Assembly (NCBI GenBank): GCA_023402075.1
Contig: JAEXCS010000040.1
Location: 62,001-126,000, forward strand
Source of the DNA: Bacillota bacterium
GTDB taxonomy: Bacteria > Bacillota > Clostridia > Oscillospirales > Oscillospiraceae
Direction of reading: 5' to 3'
Length of the DNA: 64,000 nt
Program-made: the position numbers and the translations under genes
The notes under the pieces: generated by a model
The model's database searches: none
Told to the model about the DNA's origin: nothing
Seen by the model: only the letters and a program-made list of their open reading frames with translations
In this document: in pieces, positions 24,522 through 33,241 of the stretch
Numbering within the stretch: the stretch's first letter is position 1
Layout: each line of letters starts with the position of its first letter

Positions 24522-24840
24522 TTACAACAACAGCTCGATTTTATATTGCTCAGGCTCCCACTCAATTTTTTTCTGCCGTAAATCCACCAGTCCGTAACAG
24601 TCTGGCATCCGGCCTAAATGACCAGTCAAGCCCATACTCCTTACGAGCGATCAGCATACGACCAAAAGCTTGAGGATAGAAGGCATAGTATTGGGACTAT
24701 CTCTCAAACTCCCGCAGCATCTTTTTTTCACGGGACGTGGGACAGACGATGTGGCCAATATGGTAAAAGCGCTCGTCATATATACGGCAATGCGGAATAC
24801 GGTTGTCATTTAGGTAACCGGTACGGCGCGAACAGACCAA
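24522..24840 (-). pseudogene. Decayed coding remnant next to tRNA-Ala
   Basis: On the minus strand one frame reads protein-like sequence from about 24840 (YLNDNRIPHCRIYDERFYH, then HIVCPTSREKKMLREFER), hits a TAG at about 24707, continues in the same frame (SQYYAFYPQAFGRMLIARKE), and then changes frame to PDCYGLVDLRQKKIEWEPEQ before a TAA at 24522. One stop and one frameshift therefore interrupt about 105 codons. I do not recognise the family; the composition resembles small proteins of conjugative elements. The rest of 24335-24521 holds nothing I can identify. Its position behind a tRNA suggests a lost integrated element. Confidence 0.5.
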
Positions 24841-24868
24841 CAGCCAGTCATTTCACATGACTGGCTGT
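24840..24868. terminator. Hairpin after the S-layer protein gene
   Basis: A 12-pair perfect stem (ACAGCCAGTCAT/ATGACTGGCTGT). The T run is better on the plus side (CGGTTTT) than on the minus side (TGGTCTG), so its use as terminator for the minus-strand gene is uncertain. Confidence 0.5.
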
Positions 24869-24886
24869 CGGTTTTATATCCGGGGC

Positions 24887-27800
24887 TTATTTACCGAGAA
24901 GAGCATACAGCACTTGCGCAAACTGTGCGCGGGTGGTGGCGGATTCCGGCAGCAAAGCGCCGCTTTTGCCGGAGACAACGCCGGCCTCCACAAAGCAGGC
25001 CACGGCTTCCCGCGCGTAGGGTGCAAGATTGTCGCTGTCTGTAAAATCGGAGAGCGTCTTGCCGGAACTGCCCGCGGGGAGTTGGTCAAGCGCCTTGAGT
25101 GCGTTGTACAGCAGCGTAAACATCTGCTGGCGGGAAATCGCCTTTCCGGGCGCGAAGCGGTTGCCGCCCACACCATTGGTAATGCCAAGTTTTTTGGCCG
25201 CTGCGAGATAACCGGTATAGTACGCATCGCCCGCGTCGGAGAAATTGTCCGCGCCGCTTTCCTCCGCCGTGACCCCGTACGCCTTCAGCACCAGGGTGAT
25301 GAACTGGCCGCGATTCAGGACTGCGCCGGGTCCAAAGGTCGTCGCCGTCGTGCCGCCGGTGATGCCCCGTGCGGCCAGATAGGTTACGGCGTCGGCGTAC
25401 CATGCCGAGTCGGCCACGTCGATGAAGGCCACCTTGTTGTATCCCACGGCGTATTGCGAGAAATGCGTGGTGGTGAAGCTTACCGTGCCGCTGGCGGGGT
25501 CGTACCGCCCGCTGGTCACGGTTTCTAGATGATCGTCCGCGTTGATGTAGCTGACGATGACGGCGTTGGGATTTTCGCCCGCGCCAAGAGTATAGGGTAC
25601 GGCGAGGGTCGCGCCGCCGCCGAACTGCGAAATGGTCTTGCCGCCGCTGGTGAGGGAGAATTCAAACACCGGGCGGCTGCCCACCAGAGCCTGCGCGGAG
25701 GCCGGAAGGGTCGAGGCATCCACCCTGGATGCCGAAACCGTCACGCTGCCGGAGGCCGCGCTGGAGATGGTGGCAAGGGCCGCCGCGTCGAAGGTGACGG
25801 AGGCCACGCCGCTGGAGACGGTCAGTCCGCCCACACCGCCGGAGACGAGGGCCTGCACAGCCTCCTGCGGGATGGTCGCCGCCGCGCTGGCTGCGCCGGG
25901 AGTGGCTCCGAGACTGATTGCCACCTTCGGCTTTTTGCCGCTCGCCTTGGCGGCTTCCTGTGCGGATTTCAGCGCGCCGGTGACCTGCCCGCTTGTGACC
26001 GATGCCGTGGCCGCGCCGTTTTTGACCGTGGGCGTCACGGTCGTCGTCGCCGTGGAGCCGGAGACAGCGGGCGCCGGGGTCGAGGCGCCGCCGCCGCCCC
26101 CGCTACCTCCACTGTCTGGCACCGGGGTAACCGGGGATGGCAGCACAGCGGTGCCGTTATAGGCTACGGTGGCCGTGCCGGAGAGGGTGGGCGTGACGTT
26201 ATAGCCCTGAGTCGTGTCACCGAACAGTTGCACGGCGGTGTCTGCAACGGTGATGGATGAGCCAGACAGGGCATAGCTGTTGGGGCCCTTGGCGGTGGAG
26301 CGGACAGAACCGGAGGTGCTGATGACAAGCGGGCCATCGGTGGTGACAATCCCGTCGCAGAACGTGCTGCCGCTTCCCGTAAAGCCGGCGGTCACGCCGG
26401 CGCTGCCGGTAATGGAAACGCCGTTTTTTGCCCAAAGGCCGGAGGAAGCGTTTGCCCCTGCGGAGCCGGTGGAGGTAGCGACAACGGTGCCGCCGCTGAT
26501 GGTAAGCTCGTTTCCGCAGTCGATGGCGCCAAGGTAGCCGGAGCCTCTGTAAGCGGCCGTGAGCGTGCCGCCGCTTCCGCTGACATTCAGGCTGCCGGTG
26601 CTGCTGATGGCGCTGTTGAAGCCGTCACTGCTGGTAACGGTGACGCTACCGGTGTAAACAAGCTTGGTCGGATACAGCGGGTTTTTAATGGCGATCGGCT
26701 CGCCGGTGTAGGCGCTGTCCAGGGTGAGGGTATATGTGTGCGCGTGCGCGTCCATGGTCCAGAGCCAGCCGTTGCCGGTCAGCGGGCTGACCAATGCGGT
26801 ATAGTTGATCCCGCTAATCATCAGTCCAGGCTCATAGGTCCAGGCGTATTTAATGTCGATGTTCTCACTCGGCATGGTAAAAAAATAGGTAGCAGTACCA
26901 TCTGTGGGATTGCGCTTAATAAGGTCTGGCAAGTTGCCCCAATAACCCCATACCCACCCTATTGTATAGTCTTTGCGATCGGGAACCTGGAGATAGACCT
27001 TGCTGCTTACCCCGTAAAGCCCTGGGCCCCAATTAAAGGCGGATTCCGCGCCGGTGGTTTCAGTATAGAGGGAATCGGAGACGGTATATGCGGTGTCGGG
27101 GCCGGTCGAATTATAGCAGTTGACCGTGCCGCCCGTTTGGGTGACCTGCCCCCGGATGTATTTGCCGTGGTCTGCCTTGGCGATGAGGGTCAGAGTTCCG
27201 CAGATGATGCGCACGGAACCGTAGGAAAACAGCCCGGCGGACAGCGGGCGTCCGTCTCCGGTGGTGACGAGATTAAGAATGCCGGTGGTGTCGATGGACA
27301 CGGATTCCGCGCCATATATGCCGAAATAAGCCACGCCGTTGCCCGTTCCCTCCTCTTTCGCCGTGACAGCGGCGGAGTCCTCAATGGACACTGTGCCGTC
27401 GGACACAATCGCGCCCTCGTTCATCCTGACACCAAGGTCGCTGCCGCCGGAGACGGAGGCAGACACGGTGCCGCTGCGGATGGTCAGGCTCTCCATGGCA
27501 TAAAGCGCGGCCTGGGCGCAGGTGCCGACGACGGCCGTTGTAAGTGTGCCACCGGAGCCGTTGATTTCCAGGTTTCCGCTGCAGAAGAGGGCCGTTTCAT
27601 TGAGACTGCTGTCGGCGTTGGAATTCACGATGGATACATCGCCGCTGTAGACAAGCTTGACCGAGTCGGTTTCGGCGCATTCGATGGCGACCTTCGGCGC
27701 CGTGAAGCCGTTGGAGAGGGTCAGCAGACCTTCTTCGGCGTTCCAGCTCCAGTTTGTGCCGGAGTGGTTTGTTGAGAGGGGGTAGGGGGCGGTGCCTATC

Positions 27801-29149
27801 TTCAGCGTGCCCGTGGCCACGGGCAGCAGCACCGCTGTGTTTGTGCCGCTGTCCGCAACCTCCACGCTGGCATTATATTGTTTTCCGTTTGCCGTCAGGG
27901 TGACAGTCTGCGCGCCCGCAGGCAGGTAAAAGTACAGCTTGCCGTCCGCGTCGGCAGAGACGTCTTTGATGCCATAGTTAAACGGCTTGGTAATCCCTGT
28001 CACCACCGTATTCGCGGGTAGGCCGGTAAAGATGGTGAGGTAAACAGGAGCATCACTTGCATTTTTCAGCGTCTCCTGGGTGTCGATCGCGCCTTTGACC
28101 GTGCCGCCGTTAACGGTGACGCTAAGGTTCGTGTTGCCGGAGTCAATGGCTTTGTCGGCGGAGCTGACCGTGCCGCCGATGACGGAGACCACGAGTTGCG
28201 TGTTTTTAGCGTGAATGGCAGCGCCGGAGGTGGCGCTCACAGTGCCGCCGGAGACCACAACGGTCCCGCCGGACGTAATCGTGGGGGCGCTGCCCGCGCT
28301 TTTCACGACCCCGCCATTGACCGCAACCACCCAACCGTAACCATAACTGCCCGATTCTCCCATATCAATGGCCGTGCCGGTTTTGCTCTCCACGGTGCCG
28401 CCGGTGACCTCCAGTAAGGCATTGGAGAAGGAGGGTAAGAATACGACGGCTGTACGGCCCGCCCCCGCCCGCACCGTGCCGTCCTTAATTTTTATGGATT
28501 CGGCGGCGGTGGCATAAATTGCGCCGCCAAAAGGTTGGTCACCGTTTTCAGTTACCTCCACGGTGCCGCCGCTGACGGTAACAGAGGCGTTGTTATCATT
28601 CGTGTAGACGGCGGTTCCGGTCGTTGCGGAGACTGTTCCGCCACTGATCATAACCGTGCCCATGCTTCGGATGGCGTAGCCTCCAACCGCCCGCACCGTG
28701 CCGCCGCTGACCTTGACCGTGGCGGGGGTGCTGGTGCAGTATATGGCCTCGCCCATGCCGCCAGAGGCGTTGCCAAGCAGGGCAATTTCACCCGCCGATA
28801 CCTCGAACGTGCCAAGGCCGGAAACGGTTATTAACCGACCGCTGGTTGACTCACCGTAGGCAGCGGCGGAGGTAAGGCTTGCCTTCCAGTCCACCGTGAC
28901 GTCGGCGGGAATGTCCAGGTCCAGTTTTGCGGCCGCGCCGGTCACCGTGCCGGTAACGGTGACGGTGGAGCTGTCGCCTGAGATGGTTGCCGTTAGAGCG
29001 CCGCCCTGAGCAGTACCATAGCTTTCAATCGTCGTCTTTAATTCATCCGCCGTCACCGCCCTTGCGGGAATCACCGTCGCCGGCAGCAGGGCGAGGGAGA
29101 GTGCCAGCGCCGTCAGCACCGCGCCAAGTCTTCTGAGTCCTTGCTTCAT
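24887..29149 (-). CDS. Large secreted repeat protein with three SLH domains
   Basis: The 1420-residue protein has a signal peptide (about 1-32, ending PARA), then long stretches of beta-helix-like repeats built on S-GGTV-A units (about 60-360, 480-690 and 870-1010), a Gly/Ser/Pro linker (PDSGGSGGGGGASTPAP, about 1048-1065), a beta-rich module ending FTTTHFSQYAVGYN (about 1070-1240), and three SLH repeats (about 1241-1420) that bind pyruvylated wall polymer. It should sit on the cell surface. The many near-identical repeat units suggest expansion by recombination. The start overlaps the preceding small gene as ATGA. Ligand or host target is unknown; adhesion or glycan binding is a guess. Confidence 0.88.
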   Translation of the reverse strand: MKQGLRRLGAVLTALALSLALLPATVIPARAVTADELKTTIESYGTAQGGALTATISGDSSTVTVTGTVTGAAAKLDLDIPADVTVDWKASLTSAAAYGESTSGRLITVSGLGTFEVSAGEIALLGNASGGMGEAIYCTSTPATVKVSGGTVRAVGGYAIRSMGTVMISGGTVSATTGTAVYTNDNNASVTVSGGTVEVTENGDQPFGGAIYATAAESIKIKDGTVRAGAGRTAVVFLPSFSNALLEVTGGTVESKTGTAIDMGESGSYGYGWVVAVNGGVVKSAGSAPTITSGGTVVVSGGTVSATSGAAIHAKNTQLVVSVIGGTVSSADKAIDSGNTNLSVTVNGGTVKGAIDTQETLKNASDAPVYLTIFTGLPANTVVTGITKPFNYGIKDVSADADGKLYFYLPAGAQTVTLTANGKQYNASVEVADSGTNTAVLLPVATGTLKIGTAPYPLSTNHSGTNWSWNAEEGLLTLSNGFTAPKVAIECAETDSVKLVYSGDVSIVNSNADSSLNETALFCSGNLEINGSGGTLTTAVVGTCAQAALYAMESLTIRSGTVSASVSGGSDLGVRMNEGAIVSDGTVSIEDSAAVTAKEEGTGNGVAYFGIYGAESVSIDTTGILNLVTTGDGRPLSAGLFSYGSVRIICGTLTLIAKADHGKYIRGQVTQTGGTVNCYNSTGPDTAYTVSDSLYTETTGAESAFNWGPGLYGVSSKVYLQVPDRKDYTIGWVWGYWGNLPDLIKRNPTDGTATYFFTMPSENIDIKYAWTYEPGLMISGINYTALVSPLTGNGWLWTMDAHAHTYTLTLDSAYTGEPIAIKNPLYPTKLVYTGSVTVTSSDGFNSAISSTGSLNVSGSGGTLTAAYRGSGYLGAIDCGNELTISGGTVVATSTGSAGANASSGLWAKNGVSITGSAGVTAGFTGSGSTFCDGIVTTDGPLVISTSGSVRSTAKGPNSYALSGSSITVADTAVQLFGDTTQGYNVTPTLSGTATVAYNGTAVLPSPVTPVPDSGGSGGGGGASTPAPAVSGSTATTTVTPTVKNGAATASVTSGQVTGALKSAQEAAKASGKKPKVAISLGATPGAASAAATIPQEAVQALVSGGVGGLTVSSGVASVTFDAAALATISSAASGSVTVSASRVDASTLPASAQALVGSRPVFEFSLTSGGKTISQFGGGATLAVPYTLGAGENPNAVIVSYINADDHLETVTSGRYDPASGTVSFTTTHFSQYAVGYNKVAFIDVADSAWYADAVTYLAARGITGGTTATTFGPGAVLNRGQFITLVLKAYGVTAEESGADNFSDAGDAYYTGYLAAAKKLGITNGVGGNRFAPGKAISRQQMFTLLYNALKALDQLPAGSSGKTLSDFTDSDNLAPYAREAVACFVEAGVVSGKSGALLPESATTRAQFAQVLYALLGK

Positions 29150-29409
29150 ATTTCTTCCTCCTCAAAATTATCCTCCTGCATGTTCAGCAGGGCCATGATT
29201 TCCATAAGCTCGATCTTGGGTCCGTCCCGCCAGTAGACGCTTTGACCGTCGGTGCCCGGCCGGGGCAGCAGCTCCAGTGCCTTGAGGCAATCGTAGCGGT
29301 GGTTTGCTTCCGGCAGACGCCGGGTGTCGAACAGGATCAGATGTCCGTTGCTCAACTCAATGTCCAACGTCTGGCCGTCCAAAATATCCACCCGGATGAT
29401 GTGCGGCAT
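29146..29409 (-). CDS. DUF2442-like small protein
   Basis: An 87-residue cytosolic protein that resembles DUF2442: beta-rich start IIRVDILDGQTLDIELSNGH, LILFDTRRL, then SVYWRDGPKIELMEIM and an acidic tail EEEEI. Members are often found in toxin-antitoxin or unknown contexts. GGAGG is eight bases before the ATG at 29409; a GTG three codons upstream overlaps that site. Its stop overlaps the start of the giant surface protein gene, so both are translated from one mRNA. The family match is by eye and moderate. Confidence 0.6.
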   Translation of the reverse strand: MPHIIRVDILDGQTLDIELSNGHLILFDTRRLPEANHRYDCLKALELLPRPGTDGQSVYWRDGPKIELMEIMALLNMQEDNFEEEEI

Positions 29410-29598
29410 AATCGTCACCTCCGTTCTCGCAGCTGCTCATTTTGGTATAATGAAAGCATAGCGGAAAAATATTTCTCTGTGCGAAAGGTTAAGAAATCTT
29501 TACCGTTTTTTAAAGAGCTTTTAACGCGGCTTTTTTGCCCGAAACCATGCTGGAACTGATGTGAAAACGGGGGAATGCGTTAAAAAACAGGAACACTA

Positions 29599-29652
29599 AA
29601 TACGAAAAGAACGTGCGCCTGCTCCTGAATGTCTGAGCAGACGCGCGTTCTT
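29599..29652 (-). terminator. Terminator of the methyltransferase pair
   Basis: Arms AAGAACGTGCG-CCTGCTC and GAGCAGA-CGCGCGTTCTT pair with one mismatch region; on the minus strand TTTTCGTATTT follows. The gap 29410-29696 holds nothing else I recognise. Confidence 0.7.
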
Positions 29653-29696
29653 CCGAAAGGTGCTATACGGCACATGGGGCCGTCCTTTATTTACTT

Positions 29697-30383
29697 CTAT
29701 ATGATGTCTTTGCGGCAGGTGAAGGCAGCCATGGACCTGACCGTATCCAGTTTCACGTCGGCATACAGCCCGGAAAGCCGCGCGCGCAGGCTTTCCGCAG
29801 TTTCATAGGGGGGCGTAAAAAACCCGCGCGGCTCGTAAAAGCGGCGAATCCAGCGGTCGGTGCGGGCAGTTTCGCCCCGGATGTAGAAGCAGCCGCAAAA
29901 TACCCCGCCGGGTTTTAAGACCCGGAAGGTTTCCCGGAAAGCCGCGTCCTTGTCCGGAAAGGCGTGAAAGCCGTTTAAGGACAGAACAATGTCAAAGCTG
30001 CCGTCCTCAAAGGGCAGAGAACCCACGTCACCCTGCAAAAACCGGACGTTTGAAAGGCCAAACAGCCCTGCCCGCTTCTGGGCTGTTGCCATCATCTCAG
30101 CTGAGTAATCAAGACAGGTCACGTTTGCATTTGGCAGCGTCTTATATACCGGCATGGTCAGCACGCCGGTGCCTACGGGAACCTCCAGAAGCTTGCCGGA
30201 AAAGCTCTCCGGGATTCCGGCAAGCGCCAATTCCAGATAGCGGTTGTTTTCTGCCTTTCCCATATCCCAGACCAGACGGCAGACGGCCCTTCCGAACACC
30301 GTGGAGCATGTAATCATTCCGTCGTAAGCGTTTGCCTCTTTTCCAAGATTTTGATAGGCCTGACGGACCTCTTCGTGGGCCAT
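29697..30383 (-). CDS. Class I SAM-dependent methyltransferase
   Basis: A 228-residue methyltransferase of the UbiE/Methyltransf_11 type. Motif I is LLEVPVGTGVLTMPVY (about 68-83), motif II is TCLDYSAEMM, motif III is FDIVLSLNGFHAFPD, and RVLKPGGVF follows. GGAGG lies eight bases before the ATG at 30383. The substrate is unknown. It is 13 bases downstream of a second methyltransferase gene and behind a TetR regulator, and the two methyltransferases look related. UbiE-like names would mislead because nothing around points to quinone synthesis. Confidence 0.85.
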   Translation of the reverse strand: MAHEEVRQAYQNLGKEANAYDGMITCSTVFGRAVCRLVWDMGKAENNRYLELALAGIPESFSGKLLEVPVGTGVLTMPVYKTLPNANVTCLDYSAEMMATAQKRAGLFGLSNVRFLQGDVGSLPFEDGSFDIVLSLNGFHAFPDKDAAFRETFRVLKPGGVFCGCFYIRGETARTDRWIRRFYEPRGFFTPPYETAESLRARLSGLYADVKLDTVRSMAAFTCRKDII

Positions 30384-30396
30384 AAAGCATTCCTCC

Positions 30397-31035
30397 TTAT
30401 ATTTTTCGCGCAATCAGGCAGCACAGGGGGCTGACCCCGCCGGGCAAAACCTTCCGCTCCAGCACGTCGAAGCCCTGCTTCTCCGTAAATTCTGATAAAG
30501 TGTCGGCGTTCCAGCGATGCAGCACCTTGAATCCGGCCAGATCCATGAGCTTTGCCCGAAGCCGGTTCCCGTTGTTTCCGGCCCAGACAAAGGTGGGGGC
30601 CAGCAAAAGGCCGCCGGGCTTCAAAACACGGTGGATTTCCGAAAGCGCCTTCTCCGGCTCCGGCATGATGTGCAGGGCGTTGGCAATCAAAACCGCGTCA
30701 AAGGAGCTGTCGGGATAGGGCAGAGCTGTGGCGTCCCGCACCGCAAAGGTGAGATTTGGCAGGGAAGCGCACTTTTGCGCCTCGGCAACCATTCTGTCGG
30801 AAAAGTCCGTGGCCTCCCAGCGTCTAACCTTGGATGCCAACCGAAAGGTCAATTGTCCGCTGCCGCAGGCCAGCTCCAGCACCGTCATATTGGAAGACAG
30901 ATAGGGGAGACTGTGCTTGGCAATTTCACTGTACAGCGGTGCGGAGCTTTTCATAAACGGCGCGTATAACTTTGCCACCCGCTGCCAGAAACGAAGGTGG
31001 TTTGTGTCCGCTGTGTTCATGGTGTCCAGATGCAT
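30397..31035 (-). CDS. Class I SAM-dependent methyltransferase
   Basis: A 212-residue methyltransferase with TVLELACGSGQLTFRLA (about 52-68), WEATDFSDRMVAEAQ, ALPYPDSSFDAVLIANALHI and RVLKPGGLLLAPTFVW. The end (KVLHRWNADTLSEFTEKQGF, CCLIARKI) is like small phospholipid or unknown-substrate methyltransferases. GGAGG is eight bases before the ATG. It is co-transcribed with the next gene. The two have the same fold order but differ enough that a recent duplication is unlikely. Confidence 0.85.
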   Translation of the reverse strand: MHLDTMNTADTNHLRFWQRVAKLYAPFMKSSAPLYSEIAKHSLPYLSSNMTVLELACGSGQLTFRLASKVRRWEATDFSDRMVAEAQKCASLPNLTFAVRDATALPYPDSSFDAVLIANALHIMPEPEKALSEIHRVLKPGGLLLAPTFVWAGNNGNRLRAKLMDLAGFKVLHRWNADTLSEFTEKQGFDVLERKVLPGGVSPLCCLIARKI

Positions 31036-31093
31036 GGTGTTAACCTCCTTTTATAAGCGGAAAAGTGGGGTTAAAAGTGACTAACCGGGAGAC

Positions 31094-31123
31094 GAAAAAA
31101 AGCCGCTTGCGGAAAACGGCTTT
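31094..31123 (-). terminator. Terminator at the end of the TetR gene
   Basis: Arms AAAGCCG and CGGCTTT with an 11-base loop are followed by TTTTTTTCG on the minus strand. It overlaps the stop codon of the TetR gene and would separate it from the methyltransferases. Confidence 0.7.
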
Positions 31124-31706
31124 ATGAAAACAACTGGCGGCAGGCGCCCCGCACCAATGTTTCCAGAACATCCGGGTACAGCGCCCCGATTTCATGCCGA
31201 TGGGAAATGGTGAGCATCAACCCCCGCACCACGGAGGAAGCCAGCGCCATGCCGCCCTTCGGTGTAAGACCGGCAGATTCCAGCAGCTTGCGGATGTGCG
31301 TTTCGTCGCTGTGATAGTGGATTTTTTGGTAGTCCTGCGGTACCTTGCGAAGAAGATACGCGGCATCCCGCTCCACAAAAGCCATCATGCCGGAGCACTC
31401 CATAGCCTGGCAGGCGGACAGCAGCGCCTTGGACGCGCGGTCGGCAGGAGAGAGGTGGGCGTTTTTTGCAAGCACTGCCGCCGAGTCTCCATAAATTTCG
31501 GCGTGCATATCCTCCAGCACATCGAAAAATAGAAGCTCTTTAGAGACATAAAATTTGTAAAACGCGCCTTTGGAAATTCCCGCTGCCGCTGCCAGCGCGT
31601 CCACCGTGGTCCGGCGCACACCGGGGGACACGGCGCACTCTCGTGCTGCGCGCTGAAGCTTATTAAGGATAATGGCCTCTTCCTGTTGTGTAAAAGCTGC
31701 TGCCAT
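31122..31706 (-). CDS. TetR-family regulator
   Basis: A 194-residue TetR-type repressor. The N-terminal helix-turn-helix is TTVDALAAAAGISKGAFYKF (about 33-52), followed by a helical ligand domain with no family-specific hallmark. The start is uncertain: I use the ATG at 31706 (GGTGA a few bases upstream), but 31718 is also in frame. It is upstream of the two methyltransferases, but a terminator lies between. It is divergent from another TetR gene at 31962, and the intergenic region holds a palindromic operator nearer to the latter. Confidence 0.83.
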   Translation of the reverse strand: MAAAFTQQEEAIILNKLQRAARECAVSPGVRRTTVDALAAAAGISKGAFYKFYVSKELLFFDVLEDMHAEIYGDSAAVLAKNAHLSPADRASKALLSACQAMECSGMMAFVERDAAYLLRKVPQDYQKIHYHSDETHIRKLLESAGLTPKGGMALASSVVRGLMLTISHRHEIGALYPDVLETLVRGACRQLFS

Positions 31707-31900
31707 CTCAATCACCATATGACCAAATTTGATATTACAGTCACACAATACGCTCTTCGGGTGGCGTTGTCAAGCCTTCTGTGCCAAACCGAATTCGGGG
31801 GTTCCCGCTTCATTTTGGATGGAAGGAAACCGGAAGCTCCGCGGTTGGTCTGTATTTCTTTTGCTGTGCCGCATATAAAAAAATTATAGTCAAATCGGGC

Positions 31901-31936
31901 TTGACTTTTTAGAGTAAAGTGATAACATTGTTATCA
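31901..31936 (+). promoter_or_regulatory. Promoter with palindromic operator before the TetR/ECF cluster
   Basis: TTGACT (31901-31906) and TAACAT (31923-31928) are spaced by 16 bases. The -10 region is covered by TGATAACATTGTTATCA (31920-31936), a perfect 8-base inverted repeat around one central base. This is a likely binding site for the TetR protein encoded 26 bases downstream. Confidence 0.6.
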
Positions 31937-31961
31937 GTTTTGGTAAAGGTGTGCCGAAAAA

Positions 31962-32567
31962 ATGAGTGTGAATTCACAGATGACCCGAACGCGCATTCTG
32001 GAATGCGCCAAACGGGAATTTATGGAGTGCGGCTATCAAAGCGCCAATATGCGCCGCATTGCGAACGCCGCAGACGTGACCACCGGGGCGATGTACAACC
32101 ATTTTTCCAACAAGGCGGTTTTGTTTGACGCACTGGTTCAGGCTCCGGCGGAAGAGATGCTGGATCGGTTTCGCAAGATTCACACAGAGGTGAAGGCCGC
32201 CATTCCCAAGCTTACTTTTGTCCATATGAAAGAAACGGCAAATTCGGGAACGGATTGGATGCTGGAGTATGTGTACGCGCATTTCGAGGAGTTCCGGCTG
32301 ATTTTCTGCCGTTCGGAAGGTACGCGCTGGGCCTCTTATCTGGAGGAGCTGATTGCCGTGGAGGAGCATGCCTATCGTATTTACTGCGACGCTTTCGGAA
32401 AAAGCGGGCGGCAAATCGGGGATATGTTTCTGCACATCAACGCTACCTCCGGTTTTCAATATCTGGTGGAGTGCGTCTCCCATGACCTGCCGTATGAACA
32501 GGCCGTTGCCGTGCTGGATAACGCCAAACGCTTCAGTATGTCCGGATGGGAGGAATTATTAAGGTAA
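31962..32567 (+). CDS. TetR-family regulator of the transport cluster
   Basis: A 201-residue TetR-type repressor with the DNA-binding part TRTRILECAKREFMECGYQS, ANMRRIANAADVTTGAMYNHF (about 8-50) and a larger helical ligand-binding domain. It sits 72 bases before the ECF transporter genes and in the same direction, and a palindrome overlaps its own promoter. It probably represses itself and the transport genes, sensing the transported compound or a stress linked to it. A start five to seven codons further in is not needed. Confidence 0.87.
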   Translation: MSVNSQMTRTRILECAKREFMECGYQSANMRRIANAADVTTGAMYNHFSNKAVLFDALVQAPAEEMLDRFRKIHTEVKAAIPKLTFVHMKETANSGTDWMLEYVYAHFEEFRLIFCRSEGTRWASYLEELIAVEEHAYRIYCDAFGKSGRQIGDMFLHINATSGFQYLVECVSHDLPYEQAVAVLDNAKRFSMSGWEELLR

Positions 32568-32589
32568 GCGCCTTAATTTTTTGGATAAA

Positions 32590-32607
32590 AGTTAGATACA
32601 ACTAACT
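32590..32607. promoter_or_regulatory. Inverted repeat before the ECF S component gene
   Basis: AGTTAG-ATACAA-CTAACT is a perfect 6-base inverted repeat, 32 bases before the S component start. It could be a second regulator site. It does not match the operator at 31920. Confidence 0.4.
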
Positions 32608-32638
32608 ACGCTGCAACAAATAACAGGAGGGTTTTATA

Positions 32639-33241
32639 ATGTCCACACTTCATTCTCGCACAGATTCCGGCCGCCTGACCGGAAAAGATCTGATCAACAC
32701 AGGTATTTATTCGGCAATCTATTTTGTGATAATTATGGCGCTTGCCATGACGGGCTACATTCCCATAATGATGCCGCTTTTATGCGTCATCGGACCAATT
32801 GTGGGTGGTATTCCATTTATGCTGTTTCTTACCAAGGTCAAAAAATTTGGTATGATTCTCATTATGAGCGCCATTATGGGCATTATGATGGCGCTGACGG
32901 GCATGGGCTTTTATGCGCTGCCGGTGGCACTCGTCTCCGGATTTATTGCAGAGCTTTTGTGGAAGCGGGCAAATTACAGCCGGGCGCGCAGTTCCGTTTT
33001 TGTCTGCGGCTTTTTCCATATTTGGCTTTGGGGTAACTTTATTCCCCTGTTTGCAAATCCTGATGGTTATTTTGCCACCCGCGCGGAGTTCGGACCGGAC
33101 TATGAAGCGGCCCTGACTGCGCTGCTGCCGCCTTGGATGAACCCCGTGCTGCTGGGATGCTGCTTTGTTTTCGGCGTTGTGGGCGGACTGCTGGGCCGGG
33201 CCATGCTGAAAAAGCATTTTGTTAAGGCGGGGATTGCCTGA
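32639..33241 (+). CDS. MptD/Trep_Strep-family ECF S component
   Basis: A 200-residue integral membrane protein of the Trep_Strep (TIGR02185) group, named MptD family and regarded as substrate-binding parts of ECF importers. Hydrophobic segments lie near 22-45, 48-65, 75-100, 108-125, 130-150 and 165-190. The helix pair with PIMMPLLCVIGPIVGGIPFMLF and MSAIMGIMMALTGMGFYAL is typical. GGAGG precedes the ATG. The next gene (EcfT) overlaps by one base, so this cluster has its own dedicated energising module. The substrate is not known from sequence. Confidence 0.85.
   Translation: MSTLHSRTDSGRLTGKDLINTGIYSAIYFVIIMALAMTGYIPIMMPLLCVIGPIVGGIPFMLFLTKVKKFGMILIMSAIMGIMMALTGMGFYALPVALVSGFIAELLWKRANYSRARSSVFVCGFFHIWLWGNFIPLFANPDGYFATRAEFGPDYEAALTALLPPWMNPVLLGCCFVFGVVGGLLGRAMLKKHFVKAGIA

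Noticed and set aside
25000..29100. Repeats in the S-layer protein gene as CRISPR or intergenic repeats
   Set aside because: The repeats are in frame, imperfect and encode a beta-helix-like S-GGTV-A pattern; there are no unique spacers.
32590..32607. DtxR/IdeR iron box before the ECF S component
   Set aside because: Half-sites resemble TTAG/CTAA, but the spacing (six bases) does not fit the known iron-box layouts.
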